A stretch of DNA of 64,000 bases from Rhodospirillaceae bacterium (GTDB lineage Bacteria > Pseudomonadota > Alphaproteobacteria > Rhodospirillales > JABJKH01): the NCBI GenBank assembly GCA_018660465.1, contig JABJKH010000089.1, positions 146,017 through 210,016 on the forward strand, written 5' to 3'. Shown piece after piece: positions 8,889 through 18,011 of the stretch. The stretch's first letter is position 1. Every line of letters begins with the position of its first letter. The notes below the pieces were generated by a model, which saw only the letters and a program-made list of their open reading frames with translations, ran no database searches and was not told where the DNA came from. The translations under genes and the position numbers were made by a program.

Positions 8889-9225
8889 TGTGCGCGATTC
8901 GCATAAATGTGGGGATTTGCGCGGTTTAGGAACGATACCTAACTCACCAACATTAAACCGCCGAGCGTCCTTCGAGACGACTGCTTTGCAGTCTCCTCAG
9001 GATGAGGATGTTAAAATATTCATTTAATATCATACACATATACACCCCTCATCCTGAGGAGCGCTCACCAGAGCGCGTCTCGAAGGACGCTGAGCAACAC
9101 GCCTAACGCTATGTCATCGTTCCGGCTGGCGTTATAATTCTTACCCACAGAAGAATGATCTTCTCCCCGTGTTCCACAGGGCACATGTGGGGTAATCACA
9201 GAACTTATGAAGTAATGTTCGGGCC
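8889..9225. other. gene-free stretch between rplI terminator and dnaB
   Basis: No coding frame here is convincing. The stretch holds the palindromic element described separately, then about 135 bases leading into dnaB. That part includes a TATAAT at 9134-9139 that could be a -10 box, without a clear -35, and a small hairpin AGAAGA/TCTTCT at 9150-9165. Confidence 0.5.
8965..9090. repeat. large intergenic palindrome, copy 1 (upstream of dnaB)
   Basis: The outer arms GCGTCCTTCGAGACG and CGTCTCGAAGGACGC are perfect complements, and so are the inner arms CCTCAGGATGAGG and CCTCATCCTGAGG. The loop is about 40 bases and AT-rich. The related copy 2 lies just beyond dnaB. CCTCATCCTGAGG-type palindromes are abundant between genes in many alphaproteobacteria and behave as dispersed REP-like or MITE-like elements; no protein is encoded. 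Confidence 0.88.
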
Positions 9226-10731
9226 ATGCCGACAACAGTAACACCCTTCGCTTCGAACGATGCCCCCCAATCTGACGGGCAGGCTTCAACATTTCGCACG
9301 CCGCCTCACAACGTAGAAGCTGAAAAAGCTTTGCTTGGCGCGATCTTTGCCAACAATCGGGCGCACGAAAAGGTCTCCGAATTTTTGCGCCCGGAACATT
9401 TCTCCATTGCCGAACATGGTCGAATTTTTGAGGCGGTAACAACGCTGGTCGAAAAGGGACAAATCGCCGACGTGGTGACCCTGCAACGTTATTTCGAACA
9501 AGATGAGCTGTTGGCCGAGATTGGCGGGCCGGCTTACTTGGTAGATTTAGCGACATCCGTCATCACCGTTGGCAACGCCGGGCATTACGGCCAAATCGTT
9601 TATGACCTGCACTTGAAGCGCGAGCTTATCAACTTGGGCGAAGACTTGGTCAACAGGGCCTATAGCGGTGATGTCGAAGAAACGGCGACGGGGCAAATTG
9701 AATCAGCGGAGCAAAGCCTTTATGATCTCGCGACATCCGGCGAATACGAAGGCGGGTTCCAAGAATTTAAAGCCTCCGTTTTGGCAACCATTGAATTGGC
9801 CCAAGCCGCCCACAAACGAGAAGGGGCTCTTGCGGGCGTTACCACTGGATTGATTGATTTGGACAAGATGCTGGGCGGCCTTCATCCGTCTGACTTAATT
9901 ATCCTCGCTGGGCGCCCTTCTATGGGCAAGACTGCACTCGCCACCAACATCGCGTATAACGCTGCCTATTCCTATCTTCAATCCAACGGCGAAGAAGGCG
10001 CTGTCGTCGGATTTTTCTCCCTAGAAATGTCGGCTGAGCAATTGGCCGCGCGGATTATTTCAGAACAAACCAATATTTCGTCTGATCGCATGCGCAAGGG
10101 CGAACTGTCTAATGACGAATTTTCACGCTTGGTCGTTGGCAGCCAACAACTCTATAAAACGCCGTTCTATATCGACGATACGCCGGCGCTTACTGTTAGT
10201 GCGCTTCGAACGCGGGCACGACGGCTTAAGCGCCAACATAAATTGGGACTGATCGTTGTCGATTATCTCCAGCTTATTGCGGGTAATCCAACATCGCGCA
10301 ACGACGGGCGGGTAAACGAAGTTTCTGAAATTACGCGAGGGCTCAAGACCCTTGCAAAAGAATTGGAAGTTCCGGTGATCGCCTTGTCACAGCTATCTCG
10401 AGCGGTCGAGCAGCGCGAAGACAAACGCCCTCAGCTCTCCGACCTCCGGGAATCAGGCTCCATCGAACAGGATGCAGACATCGTGAGTTTCATCTTCCGG
10501 GAAGAATATTATCTAGATCGGTCAGAACCCATGCAGCGCCCGGATGAAAAAGACGACCACTTCATTGAAAAGAGGGACCGCTGGGAACAACGTCTTAACA
10601 ACGTTCGAAACGTCGCCGAAGTCCTCGTCGCCAAGCAACGCCACGGCCCCATCGGCAAGGTCGAACTCCACTTCCAGGGCGAGTTCACCAGATTTAGTAA
10701 TCTCGACCGGAGCCATATGGGGGAAGGCTAG
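9226..10731 (+). CDS. dnaB: replicative DNA helicase DnaB
   Basis: DnaB is the hexameric 5'-3' helicase of the replication fork. The 501-residue protein has the N-terminal primase-interacting helical domain (PPHNVEAEKALLGAIFANN onward, residues 26-130), a linker, and the RecA-like motor with Walker A GRPSMGKTALATN (about 228-240), the FFSLEMSAEQLAARI motif, Walker B IVVDYLQLI and the arginine-finger region VPVIALSQLSRAVEQRE. No intein is present. The N-terminal 25 residues before the core are unconserved. Palindromic repeats lie on both sides, so it probably has its own transcript. Confidence 0.97.
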   Translation: MPTTVTPFASNDAPQSDGQASTFRTPPHNVEAEKALLGAIFANNRAHEKVSEFLRPEHFSIAEHGRIFEAVTTLVEKGQIADVVTLQRYFEQDELLAEIGGPAYLVDLATSVITVGNAGHYGQIVYDLHLKRELINLGEDLVNRAYSGDVEETATGQIESAEQSLYDLATSGEYEGGFQEFKASVLATIELAQAAHKREGALAGVTTGLIDLDKMLGGLHPSDLIILAGRPSMGKTALATNIAYNAAYSYLQSNGEEGAVVGFFSLEMSAEQLAARIISEQTNISSDRMRKGELSNDEFSRLVVGSQQLYKTPFYIDDTPALTVSALRTRARRLKRQHKLGLIVVDYLQLIAGNPTSRNDGRVNEVSEITRGLKTLAKELEVPVIALSQLSRAVEQREDKRPQLSDLRESGSIEQDADIVSFIFREEYYLDRSEPMQRPDEKDDHFIEKRDRWEQRLNNVRNVAEVLVAKQRHGPIGKVELHFQGEFTRFSNLDRSHMGEG

Positions 10732-10786
10732 CGTGAGGCAAGATTGATGGGGGACATTCTCACCATACATTCCCATCAGCATGGTG

Positions 10787-10927
10787 CCGCTGAGCACCCT
10801 TCGAGACACGCGATTCTCGCGTTCCTCAGGATGAGGTATAATTATATTTTGATTATTTTCAATTTCTCACTTAACACCCTCATCCTGAGGCGACGCGGAG
10901 CGGCGGGACTCGAAGGGTGCTCAGCGG
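10787..10927. repeat. large intergenic palindrome, copy 2 (downstream of dnaB)
   Basis: The outer 18-base arms CCGCTGAGCACCCTTCGA and TCGAAGGGTGCTCAGCGG are perfect complements. The inner arms CCTCAGGATGAGG and CCTCATCCTGAGG are identical to those of copy 1. The loop is about 41 bases and AT-rich. It ends about 55 bases before the alr start, so it could form a hairpin in the dnaB 3' end or the alr leader. Confidence 0.88.
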
Positions 10928-10981
10928 CAAACTCTTTGAGACTTAAAAGTCGCTCCTCAACTCGTGAAAAAGTTTAGCGCC

Positions 10982-12085
10982 ATGCCCCATGATGATCTCA
11001 GCGGGGCGATTCTAACCATCGGCCTGGATGCCATTTCAGCCAACTATAAGCTGCTTTGTAAGCAAGCCCCTGGAGCGACCACGGCAGGGGTGGTCAAAGC
11101 CAATGCTTATGGCTTAGGCGTGGATAAGGTTGCGCCGGTTCTTTTCGATGCCGGGTGCCGGGTGTTTTTCGTCGCCTCAGCGGATGAAGGCATACAGCTG
11201 AGAGAGCTGCTGCCAGACGTGGAAATCAACATCCTAAATGGTGCCCCTGCCGGACACGAGGCCCTGTTTCGCGAATACCGCCTTATACCTGTGCTTAACA
11301 ACTTGGAAGCTGTCGGTCTGTGGCGCGCGTTCTGCATAGCCCAAAACCAACCCTTACCGGCAGCCCTTCACCTTGATACCGGCATGGCGCGATTGGGGCT
11401 GCCGCCGGATGAACTGGATCGCTTGGCAGAAGACCCAGACCAACTGAAAGGGTTCGAACTTCGCACTATTTTGTCTCATCTCGCCTGCGCGTCAGATGCG
11501 GAGCATCCGCTAAACCAGGAACAACTTGCTGCCTTCAAGAATGCATTGAGCAGATTGCCATCGGCTACGGCGTCCTTCGCGGCCTCATCAGGTATTTTTC
11601 TCGGTCCTCAATACCACTTTGATCTGGTTCGCCCGGGCGCTGCCCTTTACGGACTTTGTCCGTTGACCAGCGTCCCGAATCCCATGGCTCAAGTGGTTAG
11701 ATTACAAGGAAAAATCCTTCAAGTTCGTGACGTTGACACCCCTCAGACCGTTGGCTATGGTGCCACTCACCGCGTTGCTGGACCCAGCCGGATTGCCACC
11801 GTAGCAGCAGGTTATGCCGACGGATTTTTGCGCTCTTTAGGGAATTCCGGCTGTGGGTATTTGGGTGGTGTTCGGACACCAATAGTGGGACGCGTTTCCA
11901 TGGATTTGATTACTCTTGATGTGACGGACGTTTCCCCAAAGCAGGCGCGCACGGGGGAATTGGTTGACCTTATTGGCCCTGATAATCCATTGGATCAAGT
12001 TGCTATCGACGCTGACACCATCGGCTATGAGCTGCTGACATCGTTGGGGGCGCGTTATCGTAGAACCTATGTGGGGGCTGGATAG
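10982..12085 (+). CDS. alr: alanine racemase
   Basis: Alr interconverts L- and D-alanine with PLP and supplies D-alanine for peptidoglycan. The PLP lysine is in GVVKANAYGLGVDKV, close to the N-terminus as usual. The catalytic Tyr is in the C-terminal domain (TVGYGATHRV), and the substrate-site motif RVSMDLITLDVTD is present. The start is uncertain: ATG 10982 gives MPHDDLSGAILTIGLDAI, which matches the family start, while GTG 10964 would add six residues. The length of about 367 is normal. mlaE follows after 6 bases. Confidence 0.94.
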   Translation: MPHDDLSGAILTIGLDAISANYKLLCKQAPGATTAGVVKANAYGLGVDKVAPVLFDAGCRVFFVASADEGIQLRELLPDVEINILNGAPAGHEALFREYRLIPVLNNLEAVGLWRAFCIAQNQPLPAALHLDTGMARLGLPPDELDRLAEDPDQLKGFELRTILSHLACASDAEHPLNQEQLAAFKNALSRLPSATASFAASSGIFLGPQYHFDLVRPGAALYGLCPLTSVPNPMAQVVRLQGKILQVRDVDTPQTVGYGATHRVAGPSRIATVAAGYADGFLRSLGNSGCGYLGGVRTPIVGRVSMDLITLDVTDVSPKQARTGELVDLIGPDNPLDQVAIDADTIGYELLTSLGARYRRTYVGAG

Positions 12086-12091
12086 ACGGTT

Positions 12092-12865
12092 ATGAATTTC
12101 CTTCAACCTATCGGACGCATTCTTCTCGCCTTTTTGGGCGCCGCTGGACGGATGACGCTGTTCACCATTTCCGGCGTATCACATTGTTTTCGGCCGCCGT
12201 TTTATTTTCGCATCATCGGTCGCCAAATGGTTGATATCGGATATTACTCCCTCCCGGTTGTCGGCCTGACGGCAATTTTCGCAGGCATGGTGCTGGCGCT
12301 CCAAAGCTACACCGGATTCGCGCGTTTTTCTGCAGAAGGGGCCATTGCGAACGTCGTCGTTCTGTCCATCACTCGGGAACTCGGCCCTGTTCTTGCCGGC
12401 CTTATGGTTGCGGGACGCATCGGCGCGTCGTTGGCTGCCGAAATCGGCACCATGCGGGTGACAGAACAAATTGATGCGCTGACCACGCTGAGCACCAACC
12501 CGATGAAATACCTGGTCGCCCCTCGGCTGATTGCAGGTGTGCTGATGTTCCCAGTGCTGGTACTGATTGCTGACGTGATTGGTGTCTTTGGCGGCTATTT
12601 GGTTGCGGTCTATAAGCTGGATTTCAACGCCACCAACTACTTGAAAAGCACCTATGAATTCTTGCGTGCTGAAGACGTGAACTCCGGCCTGATCAAGGCT
12701 GCCGTATTCGGCTTCATCGTCACCCTGATGGGCTGCTACCATGGCTATAACTCCAAGGGCGGCGCGCAGGGCGTCGGTACGGCGACGACAAACGCCGTGG
12801 TTTCAGCCTCCATCTTAATCCTATGTCTCGACTACGTCTTAACGGAATTGCTGTTCATTAAATGA
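12092..12865 (+). CDS. mlaE: MlaE-family ABC transporter permease
   Basis: A 257-residue inner-membrane permease of the MlaE (DUF140) family, which moves phospholipids between inner and outer membranes. The family core is visible in PVVGLTAIFAGMVLALQSYTGFARF and ITRELGPVLAGLMVAGRIGASLAAEIGTMRVTEQIDAL, with about five membrane helices. The stop overlaps the start of the ATPase gene by 4 bases (ATGA). The substrate-binding MlaD, MlaC and MlaB are not in this window; in several alphaproteobacteria the permease/ATPase pair is likewise found between alr and radA. Confidence 0.92.
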   Translation: MNFLQPIGRILLAFLGAAGRMTLFTISGVSHCFRPPFYFRIIGRQMVDIGYYSLPVVGLTAIFAGMVLALQSYTGFARFSAEGAIANVVVLSITRELGPVLAGLMVAGRIGASLAAEIGTMRVTEQIDALTTLSTNPMKYLVAPRLIAGVLMFPVLVLIADVIGVFGGYLVAVYKLDFNATNYLKSTYEFLRAEDVNSGLIKAAVFGFIVTLMGCYHGYNSKGGAQGVGTATTNAVVSASILILCLDYVLTELLFIK

Positions 12866-13650
12866 CGAATGCTCATCCCAAAATCAAATTAAGCGGGGTC
12901 AAGAAGGCATTTGGCCCCAAGGCGGTTTTGGACGGCGTGAACATGGACATCGGTGTTGGCGAATCGGTTGTGATCATCGGCGGGTCCGGTACCGGAAAAT
13001 CTGTCACTCTGAAATGTATCTTGGGGCTGTTAACACCCGACGACGGCCAGATTGAAGTTGATGGCCAGTCCGTGGTGGGCATCTCCCAATCTGAACGCGA
13101 CGACATCAACGACAAATTCGGCATGTTGTTTCAAGGGGCGGCCCTATTCGACAGTCTTCCCGTCTGGGAAAACGTTTCCTTTGGATTGCTGGCACAAAAA
13201 AAAGTGGATCGAATCGAAGCAAAAAAAATCGCCATTGAGAAACTCGCCATGGCGGGACTAGCGGCCGATATTGCCGATATGTCGCCTGCAGAACTTTCCG
13301 GCGGCATGCAAAAGCGCGTTGGCCTGGCCCGCGCCATAGCATCTGACCCGGAGATCATCTTTTTCGACGAGCCAACCACCGGGCTAGACCCGATCATGGC
13401 TGATGTCATCAATGACCTGATCGTAAAAATCACCCGGGAAGTAGGAGCGACGGCCCTGTCTATTACCCATGACATGGCAAGTGCGCGTAAAATTGCCAAC
13501 CGCATCGCCTTTCTTTATGGCGGTGAAATAATTTGGTTTGGTTCGACTGATGACATTGATAACTCTGGCAATCCGTACGTGGATCAATTTATCCATGGGC
13601 GTGCGGAAGGCCCTATACAGACCGAAGGCCCAAAACAACTAGCGGGATAG
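12862..13650 (+). CDS. mlaF: MlaF-family ABC transporter ATP-binding protein
   Basis: This is the ATPase partner of the preceding permease. The 262-residue protein shows Walker A IGGSGTGKSVTLK (about residues 38-50), the signature LSGGMQKRVGLARAIA, Walker B IIFFDEPTTGLDP and the switch His in ALSITHDMASA. The last 25 residues (after VDQFIHGRAEGPI) are an extra tail similar to that used by MlaF to contact its partner. Translationally coupled to mlaE by an ATGA overlap. Confidence 0.93.
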   Translation: MTNAHPKIKLSGVKKAFGPKAVLDGVNMDIGVGESVVIIGGSGTGKSVTLKCILGLLTPDDGQIEVDGQSVVGISQSERDDINDKFGMLFQGAALFDSLPVWENVSFGLLAQKKVDRIEAKKIAIEKLAMAGLAADIADMSPAELSGGMQKRVGLARAIASDPEIIFFDEPTTGLDPIMADVINDLIVKITREVGATALSITHDMASARKIANRIAFLYGGEIIWFGSTDDIDNSGNPYVDQFIHGRAEGPIQTEGPKQLAG

Positions 13651-13712
13651 GCCCAAGATAGGTTAGAGACTGGCTTCTCTCGTTTGATTTATTTATTTTT
13701 AGGAGACCGCCT

Positions 13713-15110
13713 TTGGCCCGTAATGCAACCCAGTATGTCTGCCAGGAATGTGGCGCAACGTCCAATAAATGGGCCGGTCGCTGTGATGCCTGCAATGCCT
13801 GGAACACGATGGCGGAAGAAGCTTCTTCCGCGTCCGTGCCGAAGGGCCTGGGATCCAAGCGCGGTCGAAAAATTGAATTCGTAGGGCTTAAGGGCACGGG
13901 CAAACAGCCACCTCGGCGGGTCATAGGTATTAATGAATTGGATCGGGTCACAGGGGGTGGCTTGGTGCCGGGCTCAGCCCTTCTGGTTGGCGGCGATCCT
14001 GGGATCGGCAAGTCGACACTTTTGTTGCAGGCGACGGCGGCTCTATCACAAACAGCAGGTTGCGTTTACATCTCCGGCGAAGAATCCATTGATCAACTGA
14101 GGCTACGCGCGGAACGGCTGGGGCTTGCCGATGCGCCAGTCCGTCTCGCGGCGGCGACTTCTGTTCGTGATATCGTTGCATCATTAGAAGAATCTAACCC
14201 GCCGGACTTGGTGATCATTGATTCAATCCAGACCATGTATTTGGATAATTTGGAATCTGCACCAGGCACGGTGGCGCAAGTCCGAACATCGTCTCAGGAA
14301 CTCATTCGAGTCGCCAAGCAGCGCGGTTTCACCTTGATCCTCGTGGGTCATGTCACCAAGGAAGGGCAGATTGCCGGCCCCCGAGTGCTCGAACACATGG
14401 TCGATACAGTACTGTATTTCGAAGGCGAGCGCGGCCATCAGTTTAGAATTTTGCGCGCGGTAAAAAATCGCTTCGGACCAACCGACGAAATTGGCGTCTT
14501 TGAAATGACCGATGGTGGATTGTCGGAAGTGAACAATCCATCCGAGTTGTTCCTCTCCGAACGCACCGGTGATATCAGCGGCGCGTGCGTCTTTGCTGGC
14601 ATGGAAGGCTCGCGCCCCATGCTGGTCGAAATCCAGTCCCTGCTCGCCCCATCTGCACTTGGAACCCCGCGCCGCGCCGTTGTCGGCTGGGATTCAAGTC
14701 GGCTGGCGACGGTTATGGCTGTGCTGGAAACCCGCTGCGGCATGGCGGTGGGTGGCAATGATGTCTACCTGAATGTCGCGGGCGGCTTAAAGATCGCCGA
14801 GCCAGCGGCTGATATGGCGGTCGCAGCAGCCCTGGCATCATCAGCGAGTGGCGTCCCCGTCCCCACCGACTCGGTCATATTCGGCGAAATTGGTTTGTCT
14901 GGCGAAGTTCGCGCCGTGTCGCAGACAGACAACCGGCTCAGGGAAGCAGAAAAACTTGGCTTCACCCAAGCCATCATTCCGAAGTGGCGGGGCAAGGCCA
15001 AACGCGGTGCCACCAACTTAAAAATTCAAGAGATCGGGCACCTATCTGAACTCCTTGAGATTTTCCAAAGCTCGGAATCCAACAGCATTGGATTTGCCGG
15101 TCATGGATAA
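13713..15110 (+). CDS. radA: DNA repair protein RadA
   Basis: RadA/Sms is a RecA-like branch-migration helicase in recombinational repair. The start is a TTG preceded by AGGAGA, giving MARNATQYVCQECG. The four-Cys zinc finger is C-x2-C...C-x2-C within residues 9-29. Walker A GDPGIGKSTLLLQ is at about 93-105, and the RadA-specific KNRFGPTDEIGVFEM follows. The C-terminus is a Lon-protease-like domain without catalytic Ser-Lys. The 465 residues are normal length. Its end overlaps cvpA by 8 bases. Confidence 0.96.
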   Translation: MARNATQYVCQECGATSNKWAGRCDACNAWNTMAEEASSASVPKGLGSKRGRKIEFVGLKGTGKQPPRRVIGINELDRVTGGGLVPGSALLVGGDPGIGKSTLLLQATAALSQTAGCVYISGEESIDQLRLRAERLGLADAPVRLAAATSVRDIVASLEESNPPDLVIIDSIQTMYLDNLESAPGTVAQVRTSSQELIRVAKQRGFTLILVGHVTKEGQIAGPRVLEHMVDTVLYFEGERGHQFRILRAVKNRFGPTDEIGVFEMTDGGLSEVNNPSELFLSERTGDISGACVFAGMEGSRPMLVEIQSLLAPSALGTPRRAVVGWDSSRLATVMAVLETRCGMAVGGNDVYLNVAGGLKIAEPAADMAVAAALASSASGVPVPTDSVIFGEIGLSGEVRAVSQTDNRLREAEKLGFTQAIIPKWRGKAKRGATNLKIQEIGHLSELLEIFQSSESNSIGFAGHG

Positions 15111-15783
15111 TTTACCCATCAATATAGTCGATATCGGCGTTGGCGTGGTGCTGCTGATTTCCGCGTTCTTGGCCTATATGCGCGGCTTTGCACATGAGAC
15201 ATTGTCTGTGGTGGGCTGGGTCGGCGCGATATTCGCGACCCTTTATGGGCTTCCGTATGTTCAGCCCTATGCTCAGATGTACATAAAGAATGAAACCTTA
15301 GCCGCCATCGCAGCAGGTGCCGCTATATTCATCGTCAGCCTGATTATTCTTTTTATCTTTACCCGGTCAATTAGCAGTCGCATCCAGGCAAGTGCCCTCA
15401 ATGCGCTCGACCGTTCCTTGGGATTTTTATTCGGCATCGTACGTGGTGCCGTACTCATCTGCCTTGTTTACTTGGCCGTTCAGTGGGTCTATCCGATCAA
15501 GGAACAGCCGAAATGGCTGACAACGGCAAAGACCATGCCGGTCATTAAATTCGGTGCCAAGGAGCTTTATGCCTTGATCCCAGAAGAGACCGCAAAAAAG
15601 GGCACAAAAGCCGCCGCCCAAGCTAAAAAGAAAGCCGAAGATGCCATCCGCAAACAAACTGAAAAGACTCTCCAAAAAATGATTGCACCCAAACCGCAAA
15701 GTGCCGATACAAAACAACCCGACGGATACCAAGAACGACAACGCCGCGCGATGGAACGTCTGATTGACGGCAGCGGGAAATGA
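15103..15783 (+). CDS. cvpA: CvpA family protein
   Basis: An inner-membrane protein of the colicin V production family with four predicted helices over about residues 5-150 (INIVDIGVGVVLLISAFLAYMRGF...VHVG-like pattern ETLSVVGWVGAIFATL). The start is taken as the ATG in ATGGATAA overlapping the radA stop; a longer reading frame would run 16 codons back inside radA. The C-terminal 80 residues are Lys/Ala/Gln-rich and probably helical. Family genes commonly precede purF, as here, and the name comes from colicin V export; the cellular role remains poorly defined. Confidence 0.9.
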   Translation: MDNLPINIVDIGVGVVLLISAFLAYMRGFAHETLSVVGWVGAIFATLYGLPYVQPYAQMYIKNETLAAIAAGAAIFIVSLIILFIFTRSISSRIQASALNALDRSLGFLFGIVRGAVLICLVYLAVQWVYPIKEQPKWLTTAKTMPVIKFGAKELYALIPEETAKKGTKAAAQAKKKAEDAIRKQTEKTLQKMIAPKPQSADTKQPDGYQERQRRAMERLIDGSGK

Positions 15784-17276
15784 GGGCAGAAAGACACATG
15801 CCAAGCAAATCACCCGCTCAATCCGAATCAGAGCACCCGACAGGCGATGATCACCTGCATGATGAATGCGGCGTATTTGGCATTTTTGGCGACGACGATG
15901 CAGCGGCAACCACCGTACTCGGCCTCCATGCCTTGCAGCATCGGGGTCAGGAAGCGGCTGGAATTGTCGCCTTCGATGGTGAACATTTTCACTCTCACAG
16001 GGCGCTCGGCCTGGTCGGCGATCACTTTAATTCCGAAGACGTTATCAGTCGGTTGCCGGGCGGTCAGGCCATTGGCCACGTTCGCTATTCGACCACTGGC
16101 GAGCCTGCCCTTCGAAACGTGCAGCCATTATTTGCGGACTTTAAGTTCGGCGGCCTGTCCATCGCCCATAACGGCAATTTGACCAATGCGGTGAGATGCC
16201 GACAAGAACTCGTTCAGCGCGGCTGCCTCTTTCAGTCTACCAGCGACACCGAAATCATCGTCCACTTGATCGCCATCAGCCTTTATTCCACGGTCGTGGA
16301 TCGCCTGATTGATGCTCTTCGCCAAGTAGAAGGCGCCTATTCCCTGGTCGCCATGACACAGAAAAAGCTCATCGGCGTTCGCGATCCTCGGGGCGTGCGC
16401 CCATTGGTATTGGGTAAATTAGATAGCGCCTATATTTTGGCATCCGAAACCTGCGCGCTGGATATCATCGACGCTGAATTTATTCGCGACGTAGAGCCCG
16501 GGGAAATTGTCGTTATCGACAATGATGGTATCCAAAGCATAAAGCCCTTTGCCAAACTGAAGGATCGGTTCTGCATTTTCGAATATATCTACTTCGCCCG
16601 GCCTGACAGCATGATGGAAGGCAAAAATGTCTACGAAGTCCGCAAACGGATTGGCGCTGAATTGGCCAAGGAAAAACATGTTCCAGCCGACCTCGTTGTC
16701 CCAGTTCCAGATTCCGGGGTGCCGGCGGCCATCGGCTATGCAGAAGAATCAAAAATTCCGTTTGATTTAGGGATTATTCGCAATCACTACACGGGCCGCA
16801 CCTTTATTGAGCCTTCGGCTGAAATTCGAAATTTGGGCGTGCGCCTGAAACACAACGCCAATTCAGCTTACTTGGCCGGGAAGCGCGTGATTCTTGTCGA
16901 TGACTCCATCGTGCGCGGCACCACGTCAAAAAAGATTGTCAGCATGGTTCGGGCCGCAGGGGCTGCCGAAGTCCACATGAGGGTTTCCAGCCCACCGATT
17001 TCAGATTCCTGTTATTACGGCATTGATACGCCGACCAAGGATGAATTACTGGCGTCTAAATACACGATTGAGGAAATGGCTGAACTGATTGGCGTTGACA
17101 CGCTAGCGTATATTACACCAGACGGCCTCTACAAAGCGGTCTGTGGTGAGGCACGTATCCAGGATGAGCCGCAGTTCTGTGACGCCTGTTTCACCAGCGC
17201 ATACCCAATCCCGATCACCGATCACGACGATGGTCTAAATCCATCCCAGCTTTCCCTTCTGGCCGAGGTCGATTGA
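15780..17276 (+). CDS. purF: amidophosphoribosyltransferase PurF
   Basis: PurF makes 5-phosphoribosylamine from PRPP and glutamine, the committed step of purine synthesis. The N-terminal glutamine amidotransferase begins at the catalytic Cys30 in DECGVFGIFG, so the first 29 residues are probably removed as a propeptide. The PRPP loop RVILVDDSIVRGTTSKKIV is in the second half. The ATG used overlaps the cvpA TGA; an ATG six codons later is also possible. The 498 residues match the longer bacterial type. An SDR gene follows directly. Confidence 0.96.
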   Translation: MRAERHMPSKSPAQSESEHPTGDDHLHDECGVFGIFGDDDAAATTVLGLHALQHRGQEAAGIVAFDGEHFHSHRALGLVGDHFNSEDVISRLPGGQAIGHVRYSTTGEPALRNVQPLFADFKFGGLSIAHNGNLTNAVRCRQELVQRGCLFQSTSDTEIIVHLIAISLYSTVVDRLIDALRQVEGAYSLVAMTQKKLIGVRDPRGVRPLVLGKLDSAYILASETCALDIIDAEFIRDVEPGEIVVIDNDGIQSIKPFAKLKDRFCIFEYIYFARPDSMMEGKNVYEVRKRIGAELAKEKHVPADLVVPVPDSGVPAAIGYAEESKIPFDLGIIRNHYTGRTFIEPSAEIRNLGVRLKHNANSAYLAGKRVILVDDSIVRGTTSKKIVSMVRAAGAAEVHMRVSSPPISDSCYYGIDTPTKDELLASKYTIEEMAELIGVDTLAYITPDGLYKAVCGEARIQDEPQFCDACFTSAYPIPITDHDDGLNPSQLSLLAEVD

Positions 17277-17278
17277 TT

Positions 17279-17995
17279 GTGCCTGAGGATGGTAAGTTAG
17301 CGGGGAAAATAGCCCTGATCACCGGCGCATCCAGAGGGATTGGCGCAGCTGTTGCTAAACGCTTTGCCGCCGAAGGGGCGCACGTTATCTTGGTCGCCCG
17401 CACCCAAGCAGGACTAGAAGAAGTCGACGATGAAATCCGTGATGCTGGCGGCACGGCCACCTTATTTGTCGCGGACCTAACAGACTATGATAAAATTGAC
17501 CAAATGGGCGCTGCACTATTTGAGCGCTTTGGGCGTTTGGATGTGCTGGTTGGGAATGCGGGCATACTCGGCGACCTTAGCCCTATCGGCCATATTGACC
17601 CGCAGGCATGGGATCAAGTCATGGCAGTCAATACCACGGCCAATTGGCGCCTTTTAAGAAGCTGTGATCCTTTATTGCGTCAATCCGACGCCGGACGAGC
17701 TATCTTTGTTAGCTCATCGGTCGGCGCGACACCAAAAGCCTATTGGAGCATTTACGCCATCAGCAAGGCAGCACTTGAAATGATGGTCAAAATTTATGCT
17801 CTAGAAATCGAAAATACAGCGATCCGCGCAAACTTGATTAACCCCGGTGCCACCCGCACCAATATGCGGGCCTTGGCCATGCCGGGCGAAGACCCTGAGA
17901 CACTCAAGACTCCAGACGACGTAACCGATTATTTTATCGACTTAGCTCTGCCTGGCTGTACATGCAACGGCGAAACTATTAACGCCAAACGTTAA
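17279..17995 (+). CDS. SDR family NAD(P)-dependent oxidoreductase
   Basis: A short-chain dehydrogenase of about 238 residues with TGASRGIGAAVAKRFAAEG, the NAG motif (VLVGNAGIL), catalytic Ser in IFVSSSVG and YAISKAALEMM. The start is probably GTG 17279, with GAGG 10 bases upstream; TTG 17273 overlaps the purF stop and is too close to that site. SDRs in this position after purF are common in alphaproteobacteria and resemble EnvM/YciK-type reductases; the substrate is not known. phnW follows after 16 bases. Confidence 0.88.
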   Translation: MPEDGKLAGKIALITGASRGIGAAVAKRFAAEGAHVILVARTQAGLEEVDDEIRDAGGTATLFVADLTDYDKIDQMGAALFERFGRLDVLVGNAGILGDLSPIGHIDPQAWDQVMAVNTTANWRLLRSCDPLLRQSDAGRAIFVSSSVGATPKAYWSIYAISKAALEMMVKIYALEIENTAIRANLINPGATRTNMRALAMPGEDPETLKTPDDVTDYFIDLALPGCTCNGETINAKR

Positions 17996-18011
17996 ATAAG
18001 GAAATTTATTT

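Noticed and set aside
9142..9150. TTACCCACA resembling a DnaA box, and possible origin near dnaB
   Set aside because: One near-match with no cluster of boxes, no AT-rich unwinding element of note and no dnaA, dnaN or hemE neighbours.
9065..9556. Minus-strand ORF overlapping the palindrome and dnaB
   Set aside because: It is antisense to the conserved N-terminus of dnaB and starts inside it; composition is that of a shadow frame.
10744..10977. Plus-strand ORF of 77 residues across palindrome copy 2
   Set aside because: Its sequence is determined by the palindrome (translated arms) and has no conserved feature.
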